DNA of 64,000 bases, taken from positions 248,001 to 312,000 of the forward strand of contig JAYQTM010000001.1 in NCBI GenBank assembly GCA_038147395.1, read 5' to 3'. Positions 50,535 to 59,492 of this stretch are shown one piece after another. Below the pieces are notes generated by a model, which worked only from the letters and a program-made list of their open reading frames with translations, was not told where the DNA came from and ran no database searches. Source of the DNA: Eutrophovita brisbanensis (GTDB lineage: Bacteria > Pseudomonadota > Gammaproteobacteria > Burkholderiales > Eutrophovitaceae). Position 1 is the stretch's first letter. Each line of letters begins with the position of its first letter. Both the position numbers and the translations under genes were made by a program.

Positions 50535-51261
50535 TGCAGCACGCCTCTACGAAGTGTGGGTTTATCTGCAGGCTGAGCCCCTTTTTTGGTTGACTCTGAC
50601 AATAGGTTGCTATCTTTTTGCCGATTTTCTATACAAGTCATCGGGTCTTTTTCCGTTACTCAATCCCGTCGCTCTATCAATAGCCTTTGTCAGCGCTTGT
50701 TTGATTATTTTCAATGTTGAGTACGAACGCTATTTCAATGGTGCGAAGTTCATTCATTTTTTACTGGGCCCGGCGACGGTAGCGTTAGCGGTTCCGATTT
50801 ATCTCAACTGGCGGATCGTTTCCGCTGAGCGTTTGGCCATTCTGGCTACAGTAGTCATGGGATCCTTGTTTGCTATTGGCGTGACGTTTGGTGTTTCTCT
50901 TTTTCTTGATGTGGATTTGGTCACGGTGAAGTCAATGCTGCCGCGAAACGTGACTGCTCCGATTGCAATGGGCATCTCGGAGCTCATCGGCGGCATACCG
51001 TCTTTGACCGCAATCATCACGATCGTTACTGGAGTCGTTGGAGCGGCACTTGGTACATTTGTACTCGACCTTGTTCGGATTAAAAATATGTCGGCTCGAG
51101 GATTTGCATTTGGTCTCACCAGTCATGGTATCGGTACAGCAAGGGCGATGAGCCGTGATCAGACTGCAGGTGTTTTTGCAGCTGTGGCCATGGGATTGAG
51201 TGGTGTCACCACCGCGCTTCTTCTACCTTTGATATTTCGACTTATAAGCGATTTGCTATGA
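50527..51261 (+). CDS. lrgB: LrgB/CidB-family membrane protein
   Basis: A 244-residue polytopic protein. FIHFLLGPATVALAVPIYLN, SMLPRNVTAPIAMGISE and GFAFGLTSHGIGTARAM are LrgB/YohK signatures. It works with LrgA. The ATG at 50527 overlaps the end of lrgA; the frame remains open further upstream but only within lrgA. The 292-base gap after it (51262-51553) shows no gene and holds the promoter region of the next regulator. Confidence 0.9.
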   Translation: MTDAARLYEVWVYLQAEPLFWLTLTIGCYLFADFLYKSSGLFPLLNPVALSIAFVSACLIIFNVEYERYFNGAKFIHFLLGPATVALAVPIYLNWRIVSAERLAILATVVMGSLFAIGVTFGVSLFLDVDLVTVKSMLPRNVTAPIAMGISELIGGIPSLTAIITIVTGVVGAALGTFVLDLVRIKNMSARGFAFGLTSHGIGTARAMSRDQTAGVFAAVAMGLSGVTTALLLPLIFRLISDLL

Positions 51262-51492
51262 ATGCTTGAGTGTCGCACGTGTGAGGATTAACTCACCCCA
51301 AAAGAACGCGCGACGAAACGAAGTCTTATTTTTGCGTGGTTCTTCATCTTCTTTGAGTTGTGTTCTTTAGTTGACGCCTTGCTACGTATTGGCTCAGGTT
51401 GGATCTGGGTGCCAAGGTGGTCGGGATGCGTTAAATGTTGCCTAGGGGACTGCTTGCCAGGGCTGAGCGAGCCCAAATTACCGGCATATAGT

Positions 51493-51519
51493 TTGATCAC
51501 GAATTATTTGTGATATACT
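51493..51519 (+). promoter_or_regulatory. Possible promoter and operator of the ectoine regulator gene
   Basis: ATCAC (51496-51500) and GTGAT (51510-51514) form a short inverted repeat with a nine-base spacer, and TATACT (51514-51519) could be a -10 box. A -35 is weak: TTGATC with only 15 bases spacing. The arrangement would let a MarR-type dimer cover the promoter. Confidence 0.3.
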
Positions 51520-51553
51520 TATTTCAACTCAAAAAATAAAAACGTCCAGCGCA

Positions 51554-52139
51554 TTGTCTCTCAAACAACCAAAAAAAGTCCCAGTCGTAAAACCGAGGGA
51601 GTCGGGCAAGGTCCGTCGGTTGGACCCGACCGCGCCAAACGAGGTCGATCTGCGAATATTAGGATCAATTAGAAAAATCATACGTTCTGTAGACCTTTAC
51701 TCGAGGGAATTAAAGTCAACCTCTGAGATCACTGCGCCTCAGTTGATTTGTTTGCTAACGATTGCCAAAAACAAATCCATGACGGCGACAACAATCAGTC
51801 GAGAAGTATTCTTGAGTCCGAGCACGATCGTGGGCATCCTAGATCGTCTCGAAGTCAAAGGACTCATCAAGCGTGAGCGTTCTCAAGTAGATAGACGCGT
51901 TGTGACGGTTGAGGTTACAGAGCTTGGACGAAAAATTGTGAAAGCGTTCACCATCACCCTTGCAGGAGCGACTTCAGCGGCGCCTGTCTGAACTGTCAAG
52001 CACGGAGCAAGAGGAGATAGCGAGCTCTCTTGAGCGAGTCGTCTCGTTCATGGAGGCATCAGATGTTGATGCAGCTCCAATTCTCGAAATCGGATCAATC
52101 GCGAGTAAGCCAGCGGATAAAGACGGGGTTAACCAGTAG
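51554..52139 (+). CDS. ectR: MarR-family regulator of the ectoine operon (EctR1-like), frameshifted
   Basis: The readable frame from TTG 51554 to TGA 51991 encodes a MarR winged helix: EVDLRILGSIRKIIRSVDLY, ITAPQLICLLTIA, FLSPSTIVGILDRLE and RRVVTVEVTELGRKIVKA. After VKA it goes out of frame. One base over, the sequence continues as a proper C-terminal helix (LQERLQRRLSELSSTEQEEI...) to TAG at 52137-52139. One extra T at 51947-51948 explains it. Repaired, the protein would be about 194 residues, like EctR1. It lies 17 bases before ectA on the same strand. The true start is uncertain; TTG at 51620 is another option. Confidence 0.78.
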
Positions 52140-52156
52140 TTTTGGTTGGTGTGAGT

Positions 52157-52681
52157 ATGTCCTCGTGTGCCACAGCTGGCGGAGCGTGGACAAGTGCGCC
52201 TTTAATCAGGTCACCAATTTTGGCTGATGGCCCCGGTGTGGCCGAGCTGATTAAAGAATGTCCTCCACTGGATGCGAATTCAACATACTGTTACGTGGTG
52301 ATTTGCGAGCACTTTTCCGATACGAGTGTCGTCGCGGAGGTTGACGGCAAGATCGTTGGGGCAATCACTGGATACATCATTCCGAGTCGTCAAGACACGC
52401 TTTTCGTGTGGCAAGTCGCCGTTGGAAAAAACTATCGGGGACTCGGTTTAGCGGGGCGCATGCTACAAAATATTTGGGAGAAAGTCTCGCTGCGTGGCGT
52501 GACCGAAATGCATACAACGGTATCTCCCTCGAATCAGCCATCACTCGCATTATTTCAAAAATTTTCTGAAGCAAACGCTGGGAAATTACACAAGACGAAA
52601 TTTATTCGATCTGAGCTATTTGGTGAGACGGCTCACGAGGATGAGGATCTTCTATCCATTAAATGCAATAAAACGACGTAA
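52157..52681 (+). CDS. ectA: L-2,4-diaminobutyrate N-gamma-acetyltransferase
   Basis: A 174-residue GNAT acetyltransferase: VAELIKECPPLDANSTYCYV, SVVAEVDGKIVGAITGY, FVWQVAVGKNYRGLGLAGRM (acetyl-CoA loop) and TTVSPSNQPSLALF. It makes N-gamma-acetyldiaminobutyrate from L-2,4-diaminobutyrate. I chose ATG 52157; open frame extends a few codons upstream with TTG and GTG alternatives. It is the first enzyme gene of ectABCD. Confidence 0.93.
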   Translation: MSSCATAGGAWTSAPLIRSPILADGPGVAELIKECPPLDANSTYCYVVICEHFSDTSVVAEVDGKIVGAITGYIIPSRQDTLFVWQVAVGKNYRGLGLAGRMLQNIWEKVSLRGVTEMHTTVSPSNQPSLALFQKFSEANAGKLHKTKFIRSELFGETAHEDEDLLSIKCNKTT

Positions 52682-52694
52682 AAAAGGAAGCTAA

Positions 52695-54008
52695 ATGAGT
52701 TTGCAAGTATTTAATCAGTTGGAGTCAGAAGTTCGTGGCTACATACGTTCTTTCCCGGTGCTATTTACACGTGCGAAAGGCGCGCAGTTGTGGGATGAAA
52801 AAAATAACGACTACATCGATTTTTTTAGTGGGGCGGGAACGCTTAATTATGGTCATAACGAGCCGAGCTTGAAAGATGCTGCCATTGATTACATCAAGTC
52901 TGACGGGGTGATTCACGGATTAGATATGGCCACTGAGGCCAAAAAGGAATTCATGGAGACCTTTGATTCGTTAATCCTCGGCCCTCGTGGAATGAACTAC
53001 AAGATGCAGTTCACTGGGCCCACGGGGACGAATGCGGTTGAGGCTGCGCTAAAAATCGCGAGGCAAGTGAAAAAGCGCAGTAACGTCATTTCGTTCACCA
53101 ACGGATTTCATGGAGTCAGTGGGGGATCTTTGGCAACAACTGGAAATTCAAAGTTTCGAGATGCTGCGGGAACCTCGCTAGGGGATGTCACCTTCATGCC
53201 GTACTGCGGCTATTTTGGAGATCAAGTCGATACCATCGATCATCTCGATCAATTACTAGAAGACTCGAGCAGTGGCTTGGATCATCCGGCAGCGGTGATC
53301 GTTGAAACCGTCCAAGGTGAGGGTGGGGTTAACGTGGCGAGTTTCGAATGGCTCAAGAGACTCGAGAAATTGTGTAAACGTCATGACATGTTGCTAATTG
53401 TCGATGACATACAGGTTGGTTGTGGGCGAACGGGTTCGTTTTTTAGTTTTGAAGGTGCGCAGATTGAACCTGACATCATCACGTTATCGAAGTCGTTGAG
53501 TGGTTATGGGTTGCCAATGGCGCTCGTGCTCATGAAGCCTGAGTATGATGTATGGCGAGTTGGTGCGCATAACGGTACCTTCAGAGGCAACAATCTTGCA
53601 TTCGTGACTGCCACAGAAACGTTGAAAAAGTTTTGGAAACAAGACCACTTTCAAGATGAGGTCGAGCGAAAAGGCATCATCATCAAATCGTGGCTACAGC
53701 ACATCTCTGAAATTTATCCAGAAGGGCAATTCTCAGTACGTGGTCGTGGAATGATGAGAGGCCTTCATTCGGATCAGCCAGAGCTCATTCATCGAATTGC
53801 GGAAATGGCATTTGAAAACGGTGTGGTCATTGAAACATCAGGTTCTCGGGACGATGTGCTCAAAATATTGGCACCACTCATCATCTCGGATGAGCTCTTA
53901 AGAAAGGGCTTATCAATTTTAGAGTCGTGCGTGGCAAAGGCGTTAAGCGTCAGTACGAGACCCAAGAAAAATGTGCGCCCATTGAAATCTATAGGAGGTG
54001 CGTCATGA
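52695..54008 (+). CDS. ectB: Diaminobutyrate-2-oxoglutarate aminotransferase
   Basis: A 437-residue class III aminotransferase: FFSGAGTLNYGHNEPSLKDA, GPTGTNAVEAALKIAR, LLIVDDIQVGCGRTG and the PLP Lys in ITLSKSLSGYGLPMAL. It converts aspartate semialdehyde to L-2,4-diaminobutyrate with glutamate. AGGAAG precedes the ATG. The stop overlaps the ectC start by four bases (ATGA). The length is typical of EctB. Confidence 0.94.
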   Translation: MSLQVFNQLESEVRGYIRSFPVLFTRAKGAQLWDEKNNDYIDFFSGAGTLNYGHNEPSLKDAAIDYIKSDGVIHGLDMATEAKKEFMETFDSLILGPRGMNYKMQFTGPTGTNAVEAALKIARQVKKRSNVISFTNGFHGVSGGSLATTGNSKFRDAAGTSLGDVTFMPYCGYFGDQVDTIDHLDQLLEDSSSGLDHPAAVIVETVQGEGGVNVASFEWLKRLEKLCKRHDMLLIVDDIQVGCGRTGSFFSFEGAQIEPDIITLSKSLSGYGLPMALVLMKPEYDVWRVGAHNGTFRGNNLAFVTATETLKKFWKQDHFQDEVERKGIIIKSWLQHISEIYPEGQFSVRGRGMMRGLHSDQPELIHRIAEMAFENGVVIETSGSRDDVLKILAPLIISDELLRKGLSILESCVAKALSVSTRPKKNVRPLKSIGGAS

Positions 54009-54388
54009 TCGTTAGGGATATCAACGATATTGATGGTACACAGGATGATGTGGTCACAGATACGTGGCGCAGTAAACGCATCATTTTAAAAAAGGACGGC
54101 ATGGGGTATTCGGTTCACGAGACGACCATCTACGCCGGTACGGAAACCCATATTTGGTACCAAAATCACCTCGAATCGGTATTTTGCATCCAAGGCGAAG
54201 GAGAGGTGGAAACCATACCCGATGGGAAGATATATCCGATACGGCCTGGTGTTTTGTACGCGCTCAATGAGCACGACAATCACTATCTTCGCGCTAAAAC
54301 TGAAATGAAAATGATTTGTGTATTCAATCCCCCGCTCACGGGTAGAGAAGTTCACGATAAGGATGGGGTGTATCCCATCGTTGAATAA
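54005..54388 (+). CDS. ectC: Ectoine synthase
   Basis: A 127-residue cupin: DTWRSKRIILKKDGMGYSVH, TETHIWYQNHLESVFCIQGE (metal/substrate residues), and YALNEHDNHYLRA. It cyclises N-gamma-acetyldiaminobutyrate to ectoine. The ATG at 54005 overlaps the ectB stop and has AGGAGG-like sequence upstream; earlier in-frame starts lie inside ectB. The length matches EctC. Confidence 0.94.
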   Translation: MIVRDINDIDGTQDDVVTDTWRSKRIILKKDGMGYSVHETTIYAGTETHIWYQNHLESVFCIQGEGEVETIPDGKIYPIRPGVLYALNEHDNHYLRAKTEMKMICVFNPPLTGREVHDKDGVYPIVE

Positions 54389-54420
54389 TTTAAGCAATTA
54401 AGGAGTAACGAAGAAAAAGT

Positions 54421-55323
54421 ATGGCACCAATATCAGACCCCTATGGCTCAAGGTCGAGTAAGGATGCTGCGATCATCGCGCGTCAAGAACCAGTCGTGTA
54501 TACAGACTATGAATCTTTTGATAACGACGAGGTTCGTACCCGCGTCAAAGCTTTCGAATCCGATGGATATCTGCTGATTGAGGACTTGTTCTCGGATGAG
54601 GAGGTAGAAGCGCTTAGGGCGGAAATCAAAGAGCTTGCGAGCAGTGATGAGATTCAATCTCGGGACGAGACGTTTTTGGAGCCAGGCTCAAGAAGCGTTC
54701 GTTCGATTTTTCGGATTCATGAGTTGAGCGAAAAAATATCGAAGCTGATTAAAGACCCCAGATTGTTGGATATCGCGCGCAGCATTGTGGGTTCAGATGT
54801 GTACGTCCATCAGTCTCGAGCGAATCTTAAACCTGGCTTCCGAGGTAAAGAGTTCTACTGGCACTCTGATTTTGAAACGTGGCACATCGAAGATGGCATG
54901 CCACAGATGAGAGCGCTCAGTTGTTCGGTATTGCTAACTGACAACGATGCCACTAACGGCCCTTTGATGTTGATGCCTGGATCGCACAAACACTACATCA
55001 GTTGCATAGGCGAGACACCTGATAACCATTACAAGCAGTCACTTAAAAAACAAGAGTACGGTGTGCCTGATGACGACAGTCTTAGATTTCTTGCGAATAA
55101 GTGTGGGATAAAGACCATTAACGCGAAGGCGGGTTCTGTCGTATTTTTTGACTGCAATACGATGCATGGGTCGAACAGTAATATCTCTCCCTACGACAGA
55201 CAAAATTTATTTTTTGTCTACAACAGCATTGAAAACACGCTGCAGTCACCAAAATATGGTTTGACTCCGAGGCCTGATTACATTGCGGCGCGAGAACATT
55301 TCACCGTGTTGCGAAACTCATAG
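54421..55323 (+). CDS. ectD: Ectoine 5-hydroxylase
   Basis: A 300-residue Fe(II)/2-oxoglutarate dioxygenase of the PhyH type. FYWHSDFETWHIEDGMPQMR holds the HxD iron ligands, MHGSNSNISPYDRQN the distal His and 2-oxoglutarate Arg, and LLTDNDATNGPLMLMPGSH is characteristic of EctD. It hydroxylates ectoine to 5-hydroxyectoine. It follows ectC by 32 bases with AAGGAG upstream, completing ectABCD. Confidence 0.94.
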   Translation: MAPISDPYGSRSSKDAAIIARQEPVVYTDYESFDNDEVRTRVKAFESDGYLLIEDLFSDEEVEALRAEIKELASSDEIQSRDETFLEPGSRSVRSIFRIHELSEKISKLIKDPRLLDIARSIVGSDVYVHQSRANLKPGFRGKEFYWHSDFETWHIEDGMPQMRALSCSVLLTDNDATNGPLMLMPGSHKHYISCIGETPDNHYKQSLKKQEYGVPDDDSLRFLANKCGIKTINAKAGSVVFFDCNTMHGSNSNISPYDRQNLFFVYNSIENTLQSPKYGLTPRPDYIAAREHFTVLRNS

Positions 55324-55458
55324 ACAGTGACGAGTGATGCGCAAGCATGAGAGAACAGCTTATTCAGTTCGCAGATCAATTAATTCGATTGTCCCGAGTG
55401 CTTGTGTGGGGTGGGATGAGACTGAAACACTATTGATGACTATAAAAGGAGTTGCGTC

Positions 55459-56865
55459 ATGATCATCGCAAGCTTTGTTGTATGTCTTTCAATTTTTGTC
55501 TTTATCGGCATTCTCTCCACGCTCAAAAATAGACACACGAGCGCTGATTATTTGCTTGCGGGACAGTCAGTTAAGCCTTGGTTGGTTGCGCTATCTGCCG
55601 TCGCGACCAATAACAGCGGGTACATGTTCATCGGGATGATCGGTTATACCTACATGGTGGGGCTGTCTTCTATTTGGCTCATGGTGGGCTGGATTTTTGG
55701 TGATTTTCTTGCAGCCACATTTGTGCATCAACGATTGCGGATCGCGACAGAGAAGGAGCGAGTGTTGAGCTTCGCGGGTGTGCTCAGCCGTTGGAATGGC
55801 ACGAATTATCGTAGATTGCGGCTCGTTGGCGGATTAATTACGGTTGCATTTTTAGGCACATACGCAGCGGCACAGTTCAATGCGGGCAGCAAAGCATTAC
55901 ACGTATTGTTTGGCTGGGATTATTCTGTCGGTGCGATTGTCGGTGCTGTCATGGTGCTGCTCTACTGCTTCGCTGGCGGTATTCGCGCTTCTATCTGGAC
56001 TGACGCAGCACAATCGTTTGTGATGATTGGTGCGATGGGTTTGTTGTTCTTCGTTGCGCTCTCGGAAATCGGTGGATTCACGACATTTTTAAATACGTTA
56101 ACGGGGATTTCGCCAACTTACTTAGATTTATTTCCGTCTGACTTACCGTTCGGTGTGGTCGCTGGTCCCGTACTTTTTGTGTTGGGTTGGATATTCGCTG
56201 GCGTTGGTGTGGTCGGTCAGCCGCATGTGATGGTCCGGTTCATGACGATGGATCAACCTCAGGATATCCATCGTGTCCGCGTGTACTACTATGGTTGGTA
56301 CGTCGCTTTTTACACGTTGACTGTCTTGGCTGGGCTTGCTGCTCGTATCCTGATCCCTGAAGTGAGTGATTTTGATGCCGAGTTAGCGCTCCCAACATTA
56401 GCTCAAGAATTATTACCAGAGGTCTTGGTTGGTTTGATACTTGCGGGTTTATTTGCGTCAACGATGTCGACAGCGGACTCTCAAATACTCAGTTGTACGG
56501 CAGCCATTACTCGTGATTTCAATGGTGGGCGCGAAGTGTCTTATCTGATGACGAAAATTGCAACGGTACTCGTTGTGGTTGCCGCGCTTGGAATCGCGTT
56601 ATCTGGAAATAAAAGTGTGTTCAGCTTGGTGTTGATCGCCTGGTCAGCACTTGCGTCATCCTTTGCCCCCCTATTGATAACGTATGCGCTGGGAGGTCGA
56701 CCCACAGAGCGAGTCGCATTGCTCATGATGCTGACCGGTCTTGGTTCGATGTTGCTATGGCGTTACTTTGAGTTAACTGGCGTGATGTACGAAGTCGCCC
56801 CCGGTATGATTGCTGGATTTATCCCTTACCTTTTGAAAAAGATATTTAGCAAATCGAACGATTGA
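55459..56865 (+). CDS. Sodium:solute symporter (SSS family), possibly for ectoine or proline
   Basis: A 468-residue protein with about thirteen membrane helices. LLAGQSVKPWLVALSAVATN and NNSGYMFIGMIGYTYMVGLS resemble the PutP branch of Na+-coupled symporters, and LIPEVLVGLILAGLF-like and STMSTADSQILSCTAAITRD segments are the family Na+-site region (ASTMSTADSQIL). It lies 135 bases after ectD on the same strand and ends at a terminator. Uptake of ectoine, proline or betaine fits the neighbourhood, but the substrate is not evident. Confidence 0.87.
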   Translation: MIIASFVVCLSIFVFIGILSTLKNRHTSADYLLAGQSVKPWLVALSAVATNNSGYMFIGMIGYTYMVGLSSIWLMVGWIFGDFLAATFVHQRLRIATEKERVLSFAGVLSRWNGTNYRRLRLVGGLITVAFLGTYAAAQFNAGSKALHVLFGWDYSVGAIVGAVMVLLYCFAGGIRASIWTDAAQSFVMIGAMGLLFFVALSEIGGFTTFLNTLTGISPTYLDLFPSDLPFGVVAGPVLFVLGWIFAGVGVVGQPHVMVRFMTMDQPQDIHRVRVYYYGWYVAFYTLTVLAGLAARILIPEVSDFDAELALPTLAQELLPEVLVGLILAGLFASTMSTADSQILSCTAAITRDFNGGREVSYLMTKIATVLVVVAALGIALSGNKSVFSLVLIAWSALASSFAPLLITYALGGRPTERVALLMMLTGLGSMLLWRYFELTGVMYEVAPGMIAGFIPYLLKKIFSKSND

Positions 56866-56885
56866 GAGATAACGCCGAATAAATG

Positions 56886-56913
56886 AAAGGGCGTCTTAGT
56901 TGACGCCTTTTTT
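56886..56913 (+). terminator. Intrinsic terminator after the SSS transporter
   Basis: GGCGTC (56890-56895) pairs with GACGCC (56902-56907) around TTAGTT, followed by six T. It begins about 20 bases after the transporter stop codon and should end the ectoine-region transcript. Confidence 0.85.
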
Positions 56914-57130
56914 ATATCGGTTAGGTGATATTACCGCCACACACAGCTGATTCAACCTTTCCCTGGTTCGTTGCCTGGCGACATTTTTTCGAACATCGAG
57001 GGGGTACGTTGTTTCTTTTCGGTCGTAACGTGTATTGTTATCAATATCGCCGCACGCTCAATTATTAATTTTTTTCACTATCCGAGGTTATCTCAGTCGT
57101 TTGAAGATGTTCCTTGGCTTTGAGGTAAAT

Positions 57131-57424
57131 ATGGTTATTAAAGCAGTGATTATCTCGATGGTCGTGTTTGGTTCGTTTGGATGGCTAATTCTCGTTGTTC
57201 CTGATTTACATTTTCTGTACAAGAACCTGATGCCCGCCCTTGGATCGCTTAAGTATCTAGCCTTCGCAATTATGGGTTTGGCCATGTTTATTAGTCTGCC
57301 TGTATTTGTGACGAGGAAGACATTCAGCTTCTTTATTCCCTCCAGGGTTAAAGACATCACTGAGAAACTTGCGATGGTCGTTGCATGTTTTTTATCGGTA
57401 ATGATCTCCAGACTCTTTATGTAA
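57131..57424 (+). CDS. Small membrane protein, unknown function
   Basis: About 97 residues with three hydrophobic segments (AVIISMVVFGSFGWLILVV, LKYLAFAIMGLAMFISLPVF, EKLAMVVACFLSVMISRLFM). No family is recognised. ATG at 57131 was chosen because TGAGGT lies just upstream; the frame is open back to 57035. The preceding 265 bases hold only a terminator. It stands alone on the plus strand. Confidence 0.5.
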   Translation: MVIKAVIISMVVFGSFGWLILVVPDLHFLYKNLMPALGSLKYLAFAIMGLAMFISLPVFVTRKTFSFFIPSRVKDITEKLAMVVACFLSVMISRLFM

Positions 57425-57492
57425 CATCTGGATGCAAGCTAGCAATGTCTTCTTATATTGATTTAACGCAGCAGGACAATTGGTGAAATAAG

Positions 57493-57801
57493 GTGCGTCG
57501 ATTATTTATTTTATTAACTCTATTATGCAGTTGTAATACGGTTTTCAGTGGTGAGATCACTGAGAAGGTCTGGTTCGATGGCGGGGTGGAGCGAATGGGG
57601 AACAAGACGCGTTATGCCAAACTTCTAGTGACCTATCAGCATCATAATGACCCGCAAGGGAAGGTGAGCTGTCGGGTTCTGGACGAAAATTCTGCAGTGA
57701 TCGCAGCAGACTCAGGTAACGCTGTGGATTTCGTCGCGCGTCTGACCTTTAAATTAAAAGAAAAATATCGGTACCAAGAGGTCACCGTGACGTGCGAATA
57801 A
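57493..57801 (+). CDS. Small exported protein, unknown function
   Basis: A 102-residue protein starting at GTG, with a short signal peptide (RRLFILLTLLCSCNTVFSG) and then a soluble domain of alternating polar and beta-prone residues (KVWFDGGVERMGNKTRYAKL, YQHHNDPQGKVSCRVLDE). No family is recognised. It precedes two lipoprotein genes with only three bases to the next one, suggesting a three-gene set. Confidence 0.5.
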   Translation: MRRLFILLTLLCSCNTVFSGEITEKVWFDGGVERMGNKTRYAKLLVTYQHHNDPQGKVSCRVLDENSAVIAADSGNAVDFVARLTFKLKEKYRYQEVTVTCE

Positions 57802-57804
57802 ATT

Positions 57805-58923
57805 GTGGCTCGGCTAGTCAAATCTGTGTGGGTTGCTAGATTTTTATTTTTAACGATATGTGCAGTGTGTATCGTTGGGTGCTCAGGTAGCTCTGAAGTC
57901 AGAGACGATGAGAACCCTATCCAAGCTGTTGAGGGTGGTGCGATTTTCTCGCATGGAAAGGGATTTGGCAGCACGCGAGATCAAGCAATGGAGAATGCAT
58001 TGCTTGATGCGACGCGGCGAGCGTCTGGCGTATTTTTATCAGATTATCTACAAATCAAAGATGATCAGGTGCTCGCTAATGAGACGATCCAATATTCAGC
58101 TGGCTATGTTCGTCAATTTGAGGTTTTGGAAGAGACGCAGGAGTCAGATGGTCAGCACCGCGTTCTTTTAAACGCATTCATTTCGGAAAGTGCATTACTT
58201 GGGTTTTATTCCGATGTGCGCTCTGACGGCAGTGGCACGATTCAAGGAAGTAAGTTGTACTATGCAATTTCTCAAGAGGAAAACCGAAGAGAATCGAGGC
58301 TGGCAATTCTCAAGCGTTTGTTTGATGGGTATCCAGAGCAAATGTTCAGGGTTACGTTAGTCGGTCAGAATTCTCGATACACAGATGAAAGGAAAGTATT
58401 TGTTGATGTTGATTGGGAATTACGTTGGTCCGAATCATTTTTGAAAGCGTTATACGAGCACCTGGTTGAGACCTCTGATGAACACTGCCCGATGCGAAGA
58501 ACAAATGAATGGTCGACCTATTCAGAGGATGCTTGCGGACAATTCAACTTTATTGGGTACCCCGATCCCGACAAAGGGTTCTTTGAAAGAATAGCAAGCG
58601 GGTATGGCGAGTCTTTTAGGGTCGATGATCAAATTTATATAAAGACCATGCACTCTATGTTTCAAAGCGATTATCGGGACCACCAAGTCGGCGTGTTTTT
58701 CTCGTTTGAGAATCAAAATCGGGAGCAGGTCATGGGTGCTTGTGTACACGTCGACCTTCGTTCATACCAGGATGATAGCTTCTTGCTGATATCTGGCTAC
58801 TACAATCAGCTACACTTCGGTGATCAAGTCTTATCGTGGAGAACCGAAATAGAAATCGCAGATGTTTCCAAGCTCAAGGAGACGGAACTCATTAACTTGT
58901 CGGTCATTAAAAATTGCTCATGA
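57805..58923 (+). CDS. Lipoprotein with FlgT/LPP20-like N-terminal domain
   Basis: A 372-residue protein with a lipoprotein signal (lipobox CIVGCSGS, Cys near 26). Residues about 47-110 (GKGFGSTRDQAMENALLDA, SGVFLSDYLQI..., YVRQFEVLEETQE) follow the pattern of FlgT N-terminal and LPP20-type outer-membrane assembly domains. The rest is not recognised. It starts at GTG and is probably translationally coupled to the gene before it. No flagellar genes are nearby, so a flagellar role is unlikely from context. Confidence 0.6.
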   Translation: MARLVKSVWVARFLFLTICAVCIVGCSGSSEVRDDENPIQAVEGGAIFSHGKGFGSTRDQAMENALLDATRRASGVFLSDYLQIKDDQVLANETIQYSAGYVRQFEVLEETQESDGQHRVLLNAFISESALLGFYSDVRSDGSGTIQGSKLYYAISQEENRRESRLAILKRLFDGYPEQMFRVTLVGQNSRYTDERKVFVDVDWELRWSESFLKALYEHLVETSDEHCPMRRTNEWSTYSEDACGQFNFIGYPDPDKGFFERIASGYGESFRVDDQIYIKTMHSMFQSDYRDHQVGVFFSFENQNREQVMGACVHVDLRSYQDDSFLLISGYYNQLHFGDQVLSWRTEIEIADVSKLKETELINLSVIKNCS

Positions 58924-58931
58924 GGATAACT

Positions 58932-59438
58932 ATGTTTAAAAAAAGTCTGTCTGTTTTTTGTTTCGCTCTTCTCTTGATAGGGTGCTCGACAGGGTCGAAA
59001 GAGGTATCTACTGGTCCAGAGATGCACGAAAGAAATTTTATTGGTGGATACATACGGATTTTGATTGAAGACGGTCAGCTTCAGAAAATAACCAGCTCGG
59101 CGTCTGCCCCAGTTGTTGGGAATGCCACTAATTCGAAAACAGATGCCGCGAAAGTTGCAGAAGCGAAGGCGCGTGTTCAAATCGAAAAAATGAGAGAGAC
59201 GTTTATTGAGTCAACGGAGACTATTGAGTCTCGCACGACAACACAAGATACAGACTCTAATGGCCAGTTGTCTGTTCTTTCAGATACGGCGCGAGAGATA
59301 GTGACGCGGACTGTTCAGCGTATCGATGCCGTGCAGCGAGGTGTCTATGTCGTGAGCGAAACTTATGATTCGACCAGCAATGCTGTGACCGTGATTGTTG
59401 AAACTGATTCATCGGTCAACAGACTGCTTACGCAGTGA
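58932..59438 (+). CDS. Small lipoprotein (LPP20-like)
   Basis: A 168-residue lipoprotein with the signal SLSVFCFALLLIGCSTGS. The mature part has a repetitive helix-prone region (SKTDAAKVAEAKARVQIEKM) and a C-terminal beta-rich part (GVYVVSETYDSTSNAVTV) like LPP20/FlgO-type lipoproteins. ATG at 58932 has TGAGGA upstream and lies just after the previous stop, supporting a common operon. The function is unknown. Confidence 0.6.
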   Translation: MFKKSLSVFCFALLLIGCSTGSKEVSTGPEMHERNFIGGYIRILIEDGQLQKITSSASAPVVGNATNSKTDAAKVAEAKARVQIEKMRETFIESTETIESRTTTQDTDSNGQLSVLSDTAREIVTRTVQRIDAVQRGVYVVSETYDSTSNAVTVIVETDSSVNRLLTQ

Positions 59439-59492
59439 CGCGCAATACTTTCGTAGCGTGACAGAGAGTTTGACGTGCTGGTGTAGTCAAAA

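Noticed and set aside
51288..51500. A 70-residue minus-strand reading frame upstream of ectR
   Set aside because: Low-complexity basic sequence with no ribosome site or family resemblance; it lies in a promoter region.
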